A DNA stretch of 64,000 nt. It comes from Thalassobius sp049116315. Lineage in GTDB: Bacteria > Pseudomonadota > Alphaproteobacteria > Rhodobacterales > Rhodobacteraceae. The stretch spans positions 248,001-312,000 of the forward strand of contig JAGDZD010000005.1 in the NCBI GenBank assembly GCA_049116315.1, read 5' to 3'. Position numbers and translations under genes: made by a program. The notes below the pieces were generated by a model. The model made no database searches and had not been told where the DNA came from. It was given only the letters and a program-made list of their open reading frames with translations. Of the stretch, positions 41,018-50,895 are shown one piece after another (within the stretch, counting starts at the first letter, position 1; each line of letters starts with the position of its first letter).

Positions 41018-43570
41018 CTAGTAGAGCCCGCCAGAAGAAACCGACCCAAAGGTTGCCTTGGGTCCCACCACCGCTTTTTTGCCAGTTGAGGTGGTGACCT
41101 CTTGGCCCAGGTTAGGGATATCGTCGAACAATGGCAGGTTGGATCCCATAGCAAAGCCACCGTCAAAGGTAATGCCAAAGATAGGCTCTTCACCTTCGCG
41201 GAAGTATTCAGCCACAACCGTTTCCCCCGAGGCATCCCCCGACAGGCGCTCCCCGGTAAAACGATCGATCTTAATGAACTGACCACCTTCGGGCACTTCG
41301 AACGGCCCGCCGCCGTATTTGGCCGTGGCTTTCTTCATGAATTCGTTGAACACCGGACCACACATGGTGCCCCCATAAGACCCACGCCCCAAAGGCCGCG
41401 GTGTGTCATGCCCCATATAACAGCCCGCCACGATGTTGCTGGTAAAGCCGACGAACCAAACGTCACGGGCTTCGTTGGTTGTTCCGGTTTTCCCTGCCGC
41501 AGGCACATCCAGATTAATCTGGCTGGCCGCGGTGCCGCGATCCACTACGCCCTTCATCATCGAGGTCAGCTGATAGGCGGTGATGGCATCCATAACCCGA
41601 TCCCGGTTGGACACGATATTGGGGCTTTGATTGCCGGCAATGCTTGGGTTTGCACATTCCACACAGTCACGTTGATCGTGGCGATAAATCGTTTCGCCAT
41701 AGCGGTCCTGAATGCGGTCAATCAAGGTGGGTTCAACCCGTTCACCGCCATTGGCAAACATCGCATAGGCCGCGACAATTTTGTAAAGCGTGGTTTCATC
41801 GGCCCCCAAGGAGTTGGCCAGAAACTGCCCCATATTGTCATAGACGCCAAAGCGTTCGGCGTAGTCCGCCACAACATCCATGCCAATTTCCTGTGCCAAG
41901 CGAATGGTCATCAGGTTGCGGGACTGCTCGATCCCCGTGCGCAGTGGCGTTGGGCCATAAAATTTGTTGGAAGAGTTTCGCGGGCGCCACAAACCCTGAG
42001 GCGTGTTCACCTCAATTGGCGCGTCAATCACGATGGTCGCAGGTGAATACCCGCTATCCAGCGCAGCGGCATACACAAAAGGCTTAAAGCTTGATCCGGG
42101 TTGGCGCTGTGCCTGCGTGGCGCGGTTAAACACAGAGTCCTGATAGCTAAAGCCCCCCTGCATCGCCAAAACCCGCCCGGTGTTGACGTCCATAGCCATA
42201 AACCCGCCTTGGATTTCAGCCACTTGCCGCAGCGTCCAACGCACAAAACTGCCGTCAGCGTCTTTGGTCATGGCACGCACCAAAACCACATCGCCTACAG
42301 TCAGCAGATCTCCAGCCACCTTGGCTTTGCGCCCCAGCTCGCCGTCGTCCAACAGCTTGCGGGCCCACTGCACGTCTTTGGCGGGGATCCAATGACCATC
42401 CTCGTCGTTTTCAACGTTTTCAATGCCGATGCGCGCGTCGTTTTTGCCCACTTCCAGCACGACGGCGGGATACCATTGGCCGTTCACCTCGATATCGCGG
42501 GGCACTTTGGTTTCTGCCAGCGCCGCACGCCAGCTGACTTCGTCGCCCAGTTGATCCGCAGGCACCGTGACCCCTGTGCCGCGCCAAACGCCGCGTTCGC
42601 GATCATATTTTTCCAACCCACGTTGCAGCGCAACCGCCGCATCATCCTGCAATTCCGGGTCAACCGTGGCCCGCACACTCATCCCAGCGGAAAAGAACTC
42701 TTCCTCACCAAAATCGCGGCTCAGCTGACGGCGAATTTCGTCGGTGAAATAGTCGCGTGGCGGCAAAGCCGACTTAAAGCTGTCAAAGTCACCATTTTGA
42801 ACAGACCGCAGTGGCAATTCCTTTTCAGCTTCGTAGGTGGCTTGGGTGATATAGCCGTTTTCGGCCATCTCCCTGAGCACAAAGTCACGCCGGTCTTTGA
42901 CCCGCTGCATGTTGCGCACCGGATGGAACCGCCCCGGAGCTTTCGGCATCGACGCCAACGTCGCCGCTTCATGCGGGCTCAACTCACTCAGTGTTTTGTT
43001 GAAATAGGTCTGCGCCGCCGCCGTCACCCCATAAGAGTTCTGGCCCAAGAAAATTTCGTTCAGATAAAGCTCAAGGATCTGGTCCTTGTTCAGGGTGCCC
43101 TCAACGCGTGTCGCCAGAATGATCTCTTTGATTTTGCGCTCAATCTTGCGCTCGCCCCCCAACAGGAAGTTTTTCATGACCTGCTGTGTGATCGTCGAGG
43201 CCCCACGCACCGAACCGCCCCGTGATTGCACCGCTTCAACCGCCGCCGCGACGATCCCGCGCGCGTCATAACCTTTGTGCGTATAGAAGTTCTTATCTTC
43301 GGCCGAAATAAAGGCGTTTTTCACCAGATCCGGCATGTCCTCTGCGGCGGTGAACAGGCGGCGTTCTTTGGCAAATTCGTCGATCATCTGGCCTTCGCCG
43401 GAATAGATCCGGCTGATCGTCGGAGGCGTATACTGCGCCAGACTTTCATGACTTGGCAGATCTTCGCCATAGACATAGAAAATGGCGCCCACGCTCAGCA
43501 AGCCACCGCCAAGCGCCAAGGTCGCCAACGTGAAGATCCCACCAAAAAATGAAAGTATGAACTTCAGCAC
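41018..43570 (-). CDS. mrcA: Penicillin-binding protein 1A (class A)
   Basis: 850 residues. An N-terminal membrane anchor (FILSFFGGIFTLATLALGGG) is followed by the GT51 glycosyltransferase with the catalytic Glu in ISAEDKNFYTHKGYDARG (near 92) and KIKEIILATRVE. An OB-like region (about 320-450) follows. The transpeptidase has SxxK in RQPGSSFKPFVYAAALDSG (near 500), SRNLM (SxN) and KTGTTNEARD. It polymerises and cross-links peptidoglycan at the inner membrane. It lies between amiC and prfB on the same strand. It ends with a Gly/Ser-rich tail. Confidence 0.97.
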   Translation of the reverse strand: MLKFILSFFGGIFTLATLALGGGLLSVGAIFYVYGEDLPSHESLAQYTPPTISRIYSGEGQMIDEFAKERRLFTAAEDMPDLVKNAFISAEDKNFYTHKGYDARGIVAAAVEAVQSRGGSVRGASTITQQVMKNFLLGGERKIERKIKEIILATRVEGTLNKDQILELYLNEIFLGQNSYGVTAAAQTYFNKTLSELSPHEAATLASMPKAPGRFHPVRNMQRVKDRRDFVLREMAENGYITQATYEAEKELPLRSVQNGDFDSFKSALPPRDYFTDEIRRQLSRDFGEEEFFSAGMSVRATVDPELQDDAAVALQRGLEKYDRERGVWRGTGVTVPADQLGDEVSWRAALAETKVPRDIEVNGQWYPAVVLEVGKNDARIGIENVENDEDGHWIPAKDVQWARKLLDDGELGRKAKVAGDLLTVGDVVLVRAMTKDADGSFVRWTLRQVAEIQGGFMAMDVNTGRVLAMQGGFSYQDSVFNRATQAQRQPGSSFKPFVYAAALDSGYSPATIVIDAPIEVNTPQGLWRPRNSSNKFYGPTPLRTGIEQSRNLMTIRLAQEIGMDVVADYAERFGVYDNMGQFLANSLGADETTLYKIVAAYAMFANGGERVEPTLIDRIQDRYGETIYRHDQRDCVECANPSIAGNQSPNIVSNRDRVMDAITAYQLTSMMKGVVDRGTAASQINLDVPAAGKTGTTNEARDVWFVGFTSNIVAGCYMGHDTPRPLGRGSYGGTMCGPVFNEFMKKATAKYGGGPFEVPEGGQFIKIDRFTGERLSGDASGETVVAEYFREGEEPIFGITFDGGFAMGSNLPLFDDIPNLGQEVTTSTGKKAVVGPKATFGSVSSGGLY

Positions 43571-43674
43571 GCGCGCCGCCCCTCGTAAGTGATTGACACT
43601 CTATAATCGCGCAGGGGTCCGGGGTCAAAACAAGATCCGGTTACATCTAAGCCAATTTCCGCCGGAAACCCCGG

Positions 43675-44907
43675 TTAATGGCGCACCAGTTCTGAAAGTG
43701 CCGCATCTTCGTTTGCCCAGACCTGCAGCGCATCGCGAATGCCCGCCGCCATGGCAATGCGCCATTGTTTGTTGGCCAAGTTCTCAAGATCACGCGGGCT
43801 CGACATGAATCCGATCTCGATCAGAACCGAGGGAATATCCGCCGCCTTCAGCACGGAAAATCCCGCATGGCGTAACGGGCGTTTATTCATCGGCGCCCCG
43901 GCAGCTTTCAGCGCGGCAATCACGCTATGCGCCAAGCGTTCAGTGCGCGGTTTGGTTTCCTGACGCGCCAAATCCATCAGCACATCCGCCACCACATCAT
44001 CTTGTCCGGTCAAATCAACCCCCGACAACAAATCATCCCGATCATGGCGCTCCGCCAGTTTTTCAGACGCCGCATCGCTCGCGCTGTCCGAAAGCAAATG
44101 CAACGTCGCCCCGTGGGCCCGCCCCTCGGTCAGAATATCAGCATGCAAAGAGATCAGCACATGTGCGCCCACCTCATGAGCAATGGCAATGCGCCGTTCC
44201 AGCGATACAAAATGGTCGCCATCCCGGGTCAAAATCACGTCAAACCCGCCCGAGCGCACCAAAGTCTCTTTCATCTCTCGCGCAAAGGTCAGCATCAGGT
44301 CTTTTTCCACGTAGCCCGATCGTTCAGCGCCGGGATCAATCCCGCCATGACCCGGATCCAACACCACAATCAGGTTGCCTGTGCCCGGCAAGCCCGTGCG
44401 CACCCCACGCGCCACTGGCTCAGGCAGATCCCAACCCACGTCATGCGGCAACCCAGATTGCAGCGCAAAACTTTCCGCCCCCACATCAACCAAGGTCACA
44501 TGCAAAGCGGCTTTGCCGGTCTCAGCCTCCACCTGCATATCCACCTGATCAATTGCCAAGGGGCCCGCAAGATCCACCACCATGCGTGACCAGCCGGGGC
44601 GAAATGCGCCAAACCGCAATCCCAATGCATTGTCTGCATTCAATAAAACCGGCTCGCTCACGCCCTCCCAGTCCACTTCACGAAAATCAAGAACCAGACG
44701 CGCCGGCGCCTCAAGGGTATAGGCGCGATAGGGCACCCCCTGCGTCAGCGCCAATTGCACATCCAGCCCCCCACCCCAGCGATCCGTCACTTGCGATTTG
44801 CCAACCTCCACACGGGCCAGACCGCTCAACTCTTGCGCACTGGCCCCCAATGTCCAGACAAGCGTCCAAACACAGGTCAGTAAACTTACAATCACTCTTC
44901 GATACAT
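43675..44907 (-). CDS. amiC: N-acetylmuramoyl-L-alanine amidase with AMIN domain
   Basis: 410 residues. Signal peptide with a hydrophobic core (VIVSLLTCVWTLVWTLGASAQ) precedes an AMIN domain (about 40-150) for septal peptidoglycan targeting. The C-terminal Amidase_3 domain has the zinc-binding VVLDPGHGGIDPGAERSGYV (His), an EKDLMLTFARE Glu, a His in ISLHADIL and the catalytic Glu in VLIEIGFMSSPRDL. It cleaves the bond between MurNAc and L-Ala during daughter-cell separation. In many alphaproteobacteria rne precedes amiC; here an aminotransferase gene does. Confidence 0.96.
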   Translation of the reverse strand: MYRRVIVSLLTCVWTLVWTLGASAQELSGLARVEVGKSQVTDRWGGGLDVQLALTQGVPYRAYTLEAPARLVLDFREVDWEGVSEPVLLNADNALGLRFGAFRPGWSRMVVDLAGPLAIDQVDMQVEAETGKAALHVTLVDVGAESFALQSGLPHDVGWDLPEPVARGVRTGLPGTGNLIVVLDPGHGGIDPGAERSGYVEKDLMLTFAREMKETLVRSGGFDVILTRDGDHFVSLERRIAIAHEVGAHVLISLHADILTEGRAHGATLHLLSDSASDAASEKLAERHDRDDLLSGVDLTGQDDVVADVLMDLARQETKPRTERLAHSVIAALKAAGAPMNKRPLRHAGFSVLKAADIPSVLIEIGFMSSPRDLENLANKQWRIAMAAGIRDALQVWANEDAALSELVRH

Positions 44908-44981
44908 CTTGGCCCTGCCCGGCTGCTTTTAACTTACTCTAGCGCGCCAAGGATCCCTTGCACAGGGCGCGCGGCTGCAAT

Positions 44982-45002
44982 TTCATCTTGCCCCAAATAC
45001 TC
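44982..45002 (+). repeat. TTCATCTTGCCCCAAATACTC repeat, copy D
   Basis: The same 21 bases as copy C (5911-5931). It overlaps the stop codon of the aminotransferase (45001-45003, minus). Unlike copies A-C, it reads in the opposite orientation relative to the gene it follows. Confidence 0.65.
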
Positions 45003-46167
45003 AAATCCCCCCTGTGGATCCGGGGTAACGCTCAGCCATAAAGCGGCTCAGACGTCGTAGGCCTTCGCGAATATCACTGGTGGCGCGCGCATAGGAAAAC
45101 CGCAATGTCCCCGCACCGCGCACGGGGTCAAAATCCAACCCCGGTGTCACCGCCACGCCCGCGTCTTCAAGGATCTCAGCGGCAAAGCGACGGCTGTCAT
45201 CCGTCAGATGGCTCACGTCCGCATAGACATAAAAGGCGCCGTCCGGCGGTGCAATCCGATCAAAGCCCGCCTTGGGCAAGCCCTCCAGCATCAGCTGTCG
45301 ATTGGCGCGATAGACCGCCATATTGGCTTCCAATTCGTCCCCACATTCCAAAGCGCCGAGTGCCGCGATCTGACTGGCGTGGCTGGGACAGATAAACATG
45401 TTCTGCGCCAACCGCTCGATCACCCGCACATGGTCCTCGGGCACCACCATCCAACCGATCCGCCAGCCCGTCATGCTGAAGTATTTGGAAAAGGAATTGA
45501 TGACATAGCAATTGTCCGTGACCTGCAGGGCGGTCACCGCCTTGGCCTCATATTCGATGCCATGATAGATTTCATCGCTGATGAACGCCGTGTCTGTGGC
45601 CTCACAGGCGGCAATCAAGGCCCGCATGGCGTCAAGATCCAGCATAGTGCCCGAGGGATTGGCGGGGGACGCCACCATCAGCCCTTGCAGGTTCAGATCG
45701 GCAAAATCCGCTGGCGTGGGTTGCAAGCGGTTTTTGGCCTGTGTGGGAATACCCACGGCGGTCAAATCCAAGGCGCTGACAATCTGGCGATACGACGGAT
45801 ATCCCGGCTCGCCGATGCCAATCCGATCCCCTGTGTCAAACAGCGCCGTAAACGCCAGCAAAAACGCGCCCGAGGAGCCCGGTGTGACGATGACCCGGTT
45901 CCAGTCCAGATCAACGTCATACCACTGTTTATAAAGGCCTGCGATGCGTTTGCGCAATTCGGGCAGACCCAAAGCAACGGTATATCCCATCGCCTCCTGC
46001 GCCATCGCTTGGCTCAACGCTTTGCGCGCACCTTCGGGGGCTCGGGTGCCGGGCTGGCCCACTTCCATATGGATAATGTCGCGACCCGCCTCTTCGGCGG
46101 CACGTGCCGCTTCCATGACATCCATCACAATAAAGGGATCAACCTCAGAGCGTCTTGAGTTCCGCAT
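45001..46167 (-). CDS. Class I/II PLP-dependent aminotransferase
   Basis: 388 residues from the ATG at 46167, which follows AGAGAGGATG; an earlier ATG at 46209 is less likely. The PLP Lys is in INSFSKYFSMTGWRIGW (near residue 235), with the aspartate/cofactor region ISDEIYHGIEYE and the N-terminal MEVGQPGTRAPEGARKAL. C-terminal RGAGTLRFSYAR gives the carboxylate-binding Arg. It is of the aspartate-aminotransferase fold; the substrate pair cannot be assigned. It converges on amiC on the same strand and diverges from the M48/TPR gene. Confidence 0.93.
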   Translation of the reverse strand: MRNSRRSEVDPFIVMDVMEAARAAEEAGRDIIHMEVGQPGTRAPEGARKALSQAMAQEAMGYTVALGLPELRKRIAGLYKQWYDVDLDWNRVIVTPGSSGAFLLAFTALFDTGDRIGIGEPGYPSYRQIVSALDLTAVGIPTQAKNRLQPTPADFADLNLQGLMVASPANPSGTMLDLDAMRALIAACEATDTAFISDEIYHGIEYEAKAVTALQVTDNCYVINSFSKYFSMTGWRIGWMVVPEDHVRVIERLAQNMFICPSHASQIAALGALECGDELEANMAVYRANRQLMLEGLPKAGFDRIAPPDGAFYVYADVSHLTDDSRRFAAEILEDAGVAVTPGLDFDPVRGAGTLRFSYARATSDIREGLRRLSRFMAERYPGSTGGI

Positions 46168-46230
46168 TGCATCCTCTCTATGGTGCAGCCAAAGTACGGG
46201 CCAATTCACCCAGAAAGCGGGATGCCGTCA

Positions 46231-47556
46231 ATGCATTGTATTGTGAAATTGTTGATTGCATCGGTGATTGTGCTGGTTCACTCCGTGCAGGCACAAGCCG
46301 CCACCTTACTGCGAGACGCCGATATTGAATATGCATTGCGGCAACTGGCGGAACCGGTTTTGACCGCTGCGGGCCTGTCCGCCAGTTCCGTCAAAGTGTT
46401 GGTGATCAAAGATGACCGGTTCAATGCCTTTGTGGTCGATCACAACCACATCTTCATCCATTCTGGCCTTTTGTTGAAAATGTCGTCGGCCGAGCAGTTG
46501 CAATCCGTGCTGGCCCACGAAGCGGCACATATTTCCAACGGCCACATCCAGCGGCGATATCAAAACCTACGCACCGCCAAATCGATCAGCGGATTGGGTT
46601 TGGCTTTGGCCGTGGCGGCGGCTGCAGCCGGAGCAGATGGCAATGCGGCTGCAGGCATTGGTATCGGGATCACTGGATCGGCCAATCGGGTGTTCACCTC
46701 CCACACACGCGCCGAAGAAAGCGCGGCAGACGCCTCGGCCATCCGCTATATGATTGCAGCACAAGCCAACCCCAAAGCCTTCATGGAAGTGTTGGACATC
46801 TTTCGTGGTCAAGAATTGGTGGGAGAGCACCGTCGCGATCCCTATGCGCGCACCCATCCGCTGACCCGCGACCGCCTGCGCGCGGTCAAAGCCCTGACCC
46901 AAGGGGCCAAACCCATTCCCGCCAATGCAAAATCCGCCTATTGGTTTGAACGGGCGCAAGGCAAGCTCTCCAGCTTTCTACGTGCCCCAAGCTGGACCTT
47001 ACGGCGCGCCAAAAGCAGCGCTTTCAAAGATGTGATGCTGATGCGCCAAGCGGTTGCTTATCATCGCAAACCCGACACCACCAAAGCACTTCAAAACATT
47101 CAAACCCTGATCGCGCAGCGCCCCAATGATCCCTACGTGCATGATCTGCACGGCCAGATCCTGTTGGAAAGCCGGCGCGCCAATAAGGCGGTCAACGCCT
47201 ATGCGCGCGCCTCCAAGCTTGCACCGCGCAACGCGCTGATCTTGGGCGGACATGGCAGGGCTTTGCTGGCGGCTGGCCGCCCGCGTCAGGCTCTCTCCAT
47301 ACTTGAGAAAGCACGCGCACGTGACTTTTCCGATCCCCGGATCCTAAGAGATTTGGCCAATGCCTATGCCCAATCGGGCAAAACATCGATGGCCTCTCTG
47401 GTCACAGCAGAACGCTATGCCCTAAGTGCCCGCTTCAAAGATGCCCTCATTCACGCCAAACGAGCTGCGGGCCAGTTGCCCAATGGCTCTACCGCATGGC
47501 GCCGCGCGCAGGATGTGATATCTGCCGCTGAGGCCCATGCCAAACAAAGGAAATAA
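46231..47556 (+). CDS. M48 metalloprotease with TPR domain (BepA-like)
   Basis: 441 residues from the ATG at 46231; a start at 46222 is nearly as good. Signal peptide MHCIVKLLIASVIVLVHSVQ with cleavage near QAQA. Zinc motif HEAAH at 96-100, with AEESAADASAIRYM carrying the third ligand. Then from about 250 the C-terminal half has TPR-like helices (IQTLIAQRPNDPYVHDLHGQ, RQALSILEKARARDFSDPRI). In E. coli BepA this layout serves LPS-transport and outer-membrane protein assembly quality control. It runs directly into the DsbA-like gene, two bases after its stop. Confidence 0.93.
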   Translation: MHCIVKLLIASVIVLVHSVQAQAATLLRDADIEYALRQLAEPVLTAAGLSASSVKVLVIKDDRFNAFVVDHNHIFIHSGLLLKMSSAEQLQSVLAHEAAHISNGHIQRRYQNLRTAKSISGLGLALAVAAAAAGADGNAAAGIGIGITGSANRVFTSHTRAEESAADASAIRYMIAAQANPKAFMEVLDIFRGQELVGEHRRDPYARTHPLTRDRLRAVKALTQGAKPIPANAKSAYWFERAQGKLSSFLRAPSWTLRRAKSSAFKDVMLMRQAVAYHRKPDTTKALQNIQTLIAQRPNDPYVHDLHGQILLESRRANKAVNAYARASKLAPRNALILGGHGRALLAAGRPRQALSILEKARARDFSDPRILRDLANAYAQSGKTSMASLVTAERYALSARFKDALIHAKRAAGQLPNGSTAWRRAQDVISAAEAHAKQRK

Positions 47557-47558
47557 CT

Positions 47559-48305
47559 ATGAAAAACCTTCTCGCCTCTGTTGCATTGCTGATGAGCTTC
47601 AGCGCCCCCGCACTGGCCTTTGATTTTGACAAAATGAGCGATGCCGAACGTTCTGCCTTCCGAGCGGAAGTGCGGGCTTACCTGTTGGACAACCCAAGCA
47701 TCATCATCGAAGCCTACACTTTGTATGAACAACAACAGTCCGAAGCCTCGGCCGCCAATGACGTGACGCTGGTGCAAAACAATGCCGAGAAACTGTTTGC
47801 GGACGCGCGTGACTGGGTGGGTGGCAATCCTGATGGCGATATTACACTGGTCGAGTTTTTGGACTATCGCTGTGGCTATTGCCGCAAAGCCCATACTGAT
47901 GTGAGTGACCTGCTGGCCCAAGACGGCAACATCCGCCTGATCGTGAAAGAACTGCCGATTCTGGGCGATGAATCTGTTTTGGCATCCCAATTCGCCATCT
48001 CTACGAAACTGGTGGCGGGAGACGCAGCCTATAAGCAAATGCACGACGTGCTGATCACCTATCGCGGAGCTTTTACACTTTCGGCCTTTGCCAAACAGGC
48101 TGACGCCTTGGGTCTTGATGGTCAAGCTATCGCGGATCACGCCAGCAGCCGAGAGGTCAGCCAGCTGATCAACGACAACCGTCGTCTTGCCAGCATGATG
48201 TCGATCAGCGGCACGCCTACATTTGTCTTGGAAGATCAGATGCTGCGCGGATATGTGCCGCTGGATGGTATGCTCGAACTGGTTGCCGCTGTACGCGACA
48301 ACTGA
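47559..48305 (+). CDS. DsbA-family periplasmic thiol-disulfide protein (ScsC/Com1-like)
   Basis: 248 residues. Signal peptide MKNLLASVALLMSFSAPALA. A helical N-terminal extension (about 22-85) is followed by a thioredoxin fold with active-site CGYC (Cys 105 and Cys 108) in LDYRCGYCRKAH, and the cis-Pro loop SGTPTFVLEDQMLRGY. The N-terminal extension suggests a dimeric/trimeric isomerase-type protein as in ScsC. It starts two bases after the M48 gene, so the two are co-transcribed, plausibly in envelope protein folding. It ends just before triple hairpin copy 3. Confidence 0.94.
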   Translation: MKNLLASVALLMSFSAPALAFDFDKMSDAERSAFRAEVRAYLLDNPSIIIEAYTLYEQQQSEASAANDVTLVQNNAEKLFADARDWVGGNPDGDITLVEFLDYRCGYCRKAHTDVSDLLAQDGNIRLIVKELPILGDESVLASQFAISTKLVAGDAAYKQMHDVLITYRGAFTLSAFAKQADALGLDGQAIADHASSREVSQLINDNRRLASMMSISGTPTFVLEDQMLRGYVPLDGMLELVAAVRDN

Positions 48306-48311
48306 TCACAG

Positions 48312-48375
48312 CGTTTTCTGACAGAAAACGGGTCGGAAAATGCACATTTTCCGGTCCAGAATTTATCAAATTCTG
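48312..48375 (+). repeat. Triple tandem hairpin element, copy 3
   Basis: CGTTTTCTG-A-CAGAAAACG (48312-48330), CGGAAAATG-CA-CATTTTCCG (48334-48353) and CAGAATTT-ATC-AAATTCTG (48357-48375). It starts six bases after the DsbA-like gene stop and is followed by a GC-rich hairpin CGCCGCGG-ATTATT-CCGCGGCG (about 48377-48398) that runs into the end of ispG. Confidence 0.86.
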
Positions 48376-48385
48376 ACGCCGCGGA

Positions 48386-49513
48386 TTATTCCGCGGCGCT
48401 ATGCGTGGCATCCTTATCAAGCTGCTCAGCGCGTTGTTCCACTTGCTCGACGATGTGGTCGATCATTTGATCATTGGACAATTTGTGGCTGGCCTTGCCT
48501 GCGAGGTAGACCATTCCCGCCCCGGCGCCACCGCCAGTAAAGCCGACATCGGTCATCAGTGCCTCACCGGGACCATTCACCACACACCCAATGATGCTAA
48601 GGCTCATGGGCGTTTTGATATGCTCTAGGCGGGTTTCCAGCGCTTCGACTGTTTTGATCACGTCAAAGCCCTGACGCGCGCACGACGGGCAAGAGATGAT
48701 GTTCACACCTCTGTGGCGCAGTCCCAGAGATTTCAGGATCTCATAGCCCACTTTGACCTCTTCTACCGGGTCCGCAGACAATGACACCCGAATGGTATCT
48801 CCGATGCCCATCCACAAAAGATTCCCCAGCCCAATCGCAGATTTGATGGTCCCAGAGGTCAGCCCACCTGCTTCGGTGATCCCAAGGTGGATGGGGGCAT
48901 CTGTGCGTTCCGCCAGCTGCTGATAGGCCGCCGCCGCCATAAACACATCCGAAGCCTTCACGCTGATCTTGAATTCGTGAAAATCATTGTCTTCGAGGAT
49001 ACGGATATGGGCCAGGCCACTTTCTACCATCGCATCGGGGCAAGGTTCGCCGTATTTATCCAGCAGGTGCTTTTCCAAGGATCCTGCATTGACCCCGATC
49101 CGGATCGAACAGTCGTGATCTCTGGCCGCTTGGATCACCTCTTTGACGCGCGCTTCGGACCCGATGTTGCCTGGGTTAATCCGCAAACAGGCGGCCCCGG
49201 CTTCGGCCGCTTCGATGCCACGCTTATAGTGAAAATGGATATCCGCCACGATTGGCACCGGACTTTCGCGGACGATCTCTTTCAGCGCCTTGGAGCTGTC
49301 TTCGTCTGGCACCGAGATGCGCACAATATCTGCGCCCGCTTCGGCGGCGCGTTGCACCTGATCGATGGTTCCAGCGATATCGGTTGTCAGAGTGTTGGTC
49401 ATCGTCTGCACCGAAATAGGTGCGTCACCGCCAACAAGCACATTGCCAACTTTGATCTGGCGGCTTTCGCGGCGATAGATGTTGCGCCAGGGACGAATGT
49501 GGTTCAGCGACAT
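48386..49513 (-). CDS. ispG: (E)-4-hydroxy-3-methylbut-2-enyl-diphosphate synthase
   Basis: 375 residues. IspG (GcpE) reduces MEcPP in the methylerythritol-phosphate pathway of isoprenoid synthesis. The N-terminal TIM-barrel part (IKVGNVLVGGDAPISVQTM) and the three cluster cysteines are seen: two in NIISCPSCARQGFDV (near 270) and one in LSIIGCVVNGPGEALMTDVG (near 305). It sits downstream of the RodZ-like gene, 75 bases away on the same strand, and converges with the DsbA-like gene. Confidence 0.97.
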   Translation of the reverse strand: MSLNHIRPWRNIYRRESRQIKVGNVLVGGDAPISVQTMTNTLTTDIAGTIDQVQRAAEAGADIVRISVPDEDSSKALKEIVRESPVPIVADIHFHYKRGIEAAEAGAACLRINPGNIGSEARVKEVIQAARDHDCSIRIGVNAGSLEKHLLDKYGEPCPDAMVESGLAHIRILEDNDFHEFKISVKASDVFMAAAAYQQLAERTDAPIHLGITEAGGLTSGTIKSAIGLGNLLWMGIGDTIRVSLSADPVEEVKVGYEILKSLGLRHRGVNIISCPSCARQGFDVIKTVEALETRLEHIKTPMSLSIIGCVVNGPGEALMTDVGFTGGGAGAGMVYLAGKASHKLSNDQMIDHIVEQVEQRAEQLDKDATHSAAE

Positions 49514-49587
49514 GATCGGATCCTTGCTGATTGCCTTTGACGGTTAGATAGTCCGATCAAGGCACCCCTGCAATGGGGCCGATGCGC

Positions 49588-50793
49588 TTAGTCCTCTTTA
49601 AGCTCTTCGATCAGCGCGCTGGCTTGGGCCACTGTGCGGGCCAATTCGCTGTGATCTTTCATATTTGCAACGGTGTAAGACGCCGTCAGATTGTCCGACG
49701 ACAACGCCAAATTGGACGTCACGGTGCCCGCCTGCCCTGCTGGGCCATAGTGCACGCCGTTTACGGCAAAATAGACCGCGCCCGATTCACCCACACGCAA
49801 GGTCGGCGCTTCTTCGGTCTGTGGCACAGGCCACCGCTGGCCCGGCTCCATGATGCCCTCAAAAATGACAGTGCCATCCGCAGAGCGCACACGCACCCAA
49901 GCCGGACGCACAGCGACCATTTCCACACCCGGCGTCACATCCTCAAGCACTTGAGGGATGGTCGGGGGCTCTGGGTCAACCAACGCTGCGGCAAAGGTCT
50001 TGCGTGGCTTTTCAGGGGTGAAGCTGCCCACAGTGGTTGGGTCCAGCGTCGAGATCGGCGCGTCACGCGCTGCCAACACAGGCACATCCAAGGCCTGAGG
50101 GCGATACAGACGATCCAAAGCGTCGCTTGGTGGTGTGAAGACACCCGTTGCGCTATTGGCCTGTGCGGTCTCAACAGGTTGAGAAGCCGTCAATGGATCC
50201 AAATCCGCCAAAACCTCAGGCGAGATTTCCACCGGGGAAAATTGTACCCGCTGAATTTCATTTAGGACGCTCCAGCCTCCAAAGCCGATGCCTGCAATGA
50301 GCGCCACCAGAACCAAAGAGGAGCCAATGGCACCCGGTTCGATACGGGCAAACATGCCTTCGCGCGCTGGCGCAAATGGGGTGCCAGAGGCACCAAACGG
50401 ATCATTGCCCACCGCAGCAGGTAGCAAAGCCGCGTCTTTCTTCTTCAGGCCTGACGCCTGTTCGGACATCCCATGCGCCGTGGCAAAGCCGCTTTCGGCA
50501 CAGAAAATCCGGAATGTATCTTCGGGATCCATGCCCAGATACCGCGCATAAGAGCGCACGTAGCCGGCGATGAACCCCGGGGTATCAAATACAGAAGGAT
50601 CACAATTTTCGATGGCTGCGATATAGGCCGCTTTGATGCGCAGTTCACGCTGCACATCCAGCAGGGATTTGCCGAGCGTCGCTCGTTCCCCACGCATGGT
50701 ATCACCAAGACGTGTTTCGAAATCGTCAAAGCCCTTGGGCCCAACGGTATCGTCAATCGATTTATCCCGCGACTTACGCTTGATCATCCCCAC
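49588..50793 (-). CDS. RodZ-like HTH/DUF4115 membrane protein
   Basis: 401 residues. An N-terminal XRE-type helix-turn-helix (TLGKSLLDVQRELRIKAAYI; residues about 35-110) is followed by one membrane segment (IGSSLVLVALIAGIGFGGWS, near 155-175) and a periplasmic part rich in Pro/Thr, then a C-terminal DUF4115 domain (VRVRSADGTVIFEGIMEPGQ, near 310-330). RodZ ties MreB to the elongation machinery; alphaproteobacterial homologues are less well studied. A stretch of charged residues after the domain is a linker. It precedes ispG on the same strand and follows hemA after 102 bases. Confidence 0.9.
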   Translation of the reverse strand: MGMIKRKSRDKSIDDTVGPKGFDDFETRLGDTMRGERATLGKSLLDVQRELRIKAAYIAAIENCDPSVFDTPGFIAGYVRSYARYLGMDPEDTFRIFCAESGFATAHGMSEQASGLKKKDAALLPAAVGNDPFGASGTPFAPAREGMFARIEPGAIGSSLVLVALIAGIGFGGWSVLNEIQRVQFSPVEISPEVLADLDPLTASQPVETAQANSATGVFTPPSDALDRLYRPQALDVPVLAARDAPISTLDPTTVGSFTPEKPRKTFAAALVDPEPPTIPQVLEDVTPGVEMVAVRPAWVRVRSADGTVIFEGIMEPGQRWPVPQTEEAPTLRVGESGAVYFAVNGVHYGPAGQAGTVTSNLALSSDNLTASYTVANMKDHSELARTVAQASALIEELKED

Positions 50794-50895
50794 TGCCCCA
50801 TCTGTGATTCGCTTTACCGAACCAGCTCGATTCGAACGCGACCTTTGTTTCTCTCACCATAACATATGGCAAGAGTTTTTCCACAATATGTGTGG

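Noticed and set aside
48217..48420. Short minus-strand frames that translate the triple-hairpin repeat (also at 18572-18781)
   Set aside because: The shared peptide GPENVHFPTRFL comes from the hairpin sequence itself; these are products of the repeat, not genes.
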